A stretch of DNA of 32,060 nt from Prevotella conceptionensis 9403948 (GTDB taxonomy: Bacteria > Bacteroidota > Bacteroidia > Bacteroidales > Bacteroidaceae), in NCBI RefSeq assembly GCF_000312305.1, contig NZ_HE999457.1:3436-35495 (forward strand), written 5' to 3'. Below are positions 31,394 through 32,060 of this stretch, in pieces. Numbering within the stretch: the stretch's first letter is position 1; each line of letters opens with the position of its first letter. Both the position numbers and the translations under genes were made by a program. The notes under the pieces are model-generated. The model was not told where the DNA came from and searched no databases. It worked only from the letters and a program-made list of their open reading frames with translations.

Positions 31394-32060
31394 ATGAAGA
31401 AGAAAATCATTGTGGCAGTGCTTATAGCCATCGTGTTCGTAGGCACATTCGTGTTTCTCTGGGCCAAATCGCAGCCCCAACCCGAACAATACACCGAACT
31501 GACGGCCAGTGTTAAGGACCTGAAAAAGACCACGGTTATTACCGGACGCATTGAACCGCGCAACGAAGTGAACGTGAAACCGCAGATTTCGGGCATCATT
31601 ACCGAGATTATGAAGGAGGCGGGACAACCCATACAGGCGGGTGAGGTGATTGCCAAAGTGAAGGTTATACCCGACATGGGGCAGCTTAGCGGTGCACAGG
31701 CGCGAGTTAGACTGGCCAACATCAACCTGGAACAGGCCAAAGCCGAGTACGAAAGGGAGAAGACTTTGTTTGACAAGGGATTGGTAGCAGCTCAAGAATA
31801 CGAGAAGGTAAGGCAAGTTTACCAACAGGCCAAAGAAGAAAGGTCGGCCGCCGACGATAACTTACAGGTGGTGCGCGACGGCGTTTCGAAGAGCAACGCC
31901 AAGGCTAGCTCTACGCTGATACGCTCTACCATCACGGGAATAATACTCGACATCCCCGTGAAAGTGGGCAATTCGGTTATCCTAAGCAACACGTTCAACG
32001 ACGGAACCACCATTGCCAGCGTGGCCAACATGAACGACCTTATCTTTAAAGGCAACATCG
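31394..32060 (+). CDS. HlyD/MacA-type periplasmic adaptor (3' truncated by the window)
   Basis: The frame is open from the ATG at 31394 to the end of the window (222 codons), so the stop lies outside. Residues 5-23 form a membrane anchor or signal (IIVAVLIAIVFVGTFVFLW). The lipoyl/barrel-sandwich first half contains VITGRIEPRNEVNVKPQISG and GQPIQAGEVIAKV. A helical hairpin follows (about residues 100-167, with LANINLEQAKAEYEREKTLF and VRQVYQQAKEERSAADD), then the second lipoyl half with STITGIILDIPVKVGNSVI. This is the order of MacA-like membrane fusion proteins that connect an ABC pump with an outer-membrane channel. An AAGGGG site lies 9 bases upstream. An outer-membrane TolC-type gene may follow outside the window. 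Confidence 0.92.
   Translation, partial: MKKKIIVAVLIAIVFVGTFVFLWAKSQPQPEQYTELTASVKDLKKTTVITGRIEPRNEVNVKPQISGIITEIMKEAGQPIQAGEVIAKVKVIPDMGQLSGAQARVRLANINLEQAKAEYEREKTLFDKGLVAAQEYEKVRQVYQQAKEERSAADDNLQVVRDGVSKSNAKASSTLIRSTITGIILDIPVKVGNSVILSNTFNDGTTIASVANMNDLIFKGNI

Noticed and set aside
30518..31825. A 435-codon minus-strand frame across the second permease and the adaptor
   Set aside because: It runs antisense over two well-supported genes and is His/Cys/Tyr-rich, as expected of antisense translation.

Overview
The window looks like chromosomal DNA of a Bacteroidota bacterium, most likely a Prevotella-type (Prevotellaceae) species. The evidence is Bacteroidota-type promoters (TTG or TTTG, 19-21 bases, then TAnnTTTG), a C-terminal tail like a type IX secretion sorting signal, signal peptides ending before Q, a SusB-like GH97 enzyme, a BlaR1-type peptidase fused to TonB, and MacB-type ABC exporters. 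Species and genome position cannot be told from the sequence alone.

Layout. 1-1176: 3' end of a secreted or surface protein, a small Asp-rich peptide gene and a terminator. 1531-2372: a membrane protein gene whose likely leader holds an octamer array. 2591-3805 (minus): a pair of half-size chromate-type transporters. 4118-7885 (minus): purL. 8236-9123 (minus): EamA transporter. 9536-10378 (minus): OmpA-family lipoprotein. 11003-11539 and 13076-13609 (minus): two unrecognised lipoproteins. 14090-18710 (plus): a BlaI repressor, a BlaR1-type peptidase fused to TonB, and four free-standing copies of the fusion's last segment (membrane or signal segment plus TonB domain). 18936-21157 (minus): a two-gene operon of a trypsin-like protein that seems to lack its catalytic residues and a MORN-repeat GH25 lysozyme. 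21447-23540 (plus): GH97 glycosidase. 25399-26109 (minus): secreted LolA-like protein. 27327-27505: tRNA-Ser and tRNA-Glu with promoter and terminator. 27736-32060 (plus): ABC exporter operon with ATPase, two permeases and a truncated HlyD/MacA-type adaptor.

The most unusual content is non-coding. At least ten intergenic tracts are built from degenerate 8-bp units (mostly TNGTYAAC or its complement) that keep the 8-bp phase over up to 33 units while the bases drift. Some have a 64-bp (8 x 8) or 43-bp higher-order repeat. Several start or end within a few bases of a stop codon, and several flip orientation to make large dyads. A second non-coding element of about 650 bp occurs twice in opposite orientations (12045-12700 and 24030-24670). 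Each copy has its own array of 22-bp palindromic units and an identical 51-bp block, and each abuts an octamer array. A 125-bp structure closed by a 30-bp stem lies at 23768-23892.

The BlaI/BlaR1-TonB group probably forms one regulatory unit: a repressor with two dyad operators upstream, a zinc-peptidase sensor, and a family of detached TonB domains of unknown target. The ABC operon has the parts of a tripartite exporter. The other genes look like ordinary housekeeping or envelope functions.
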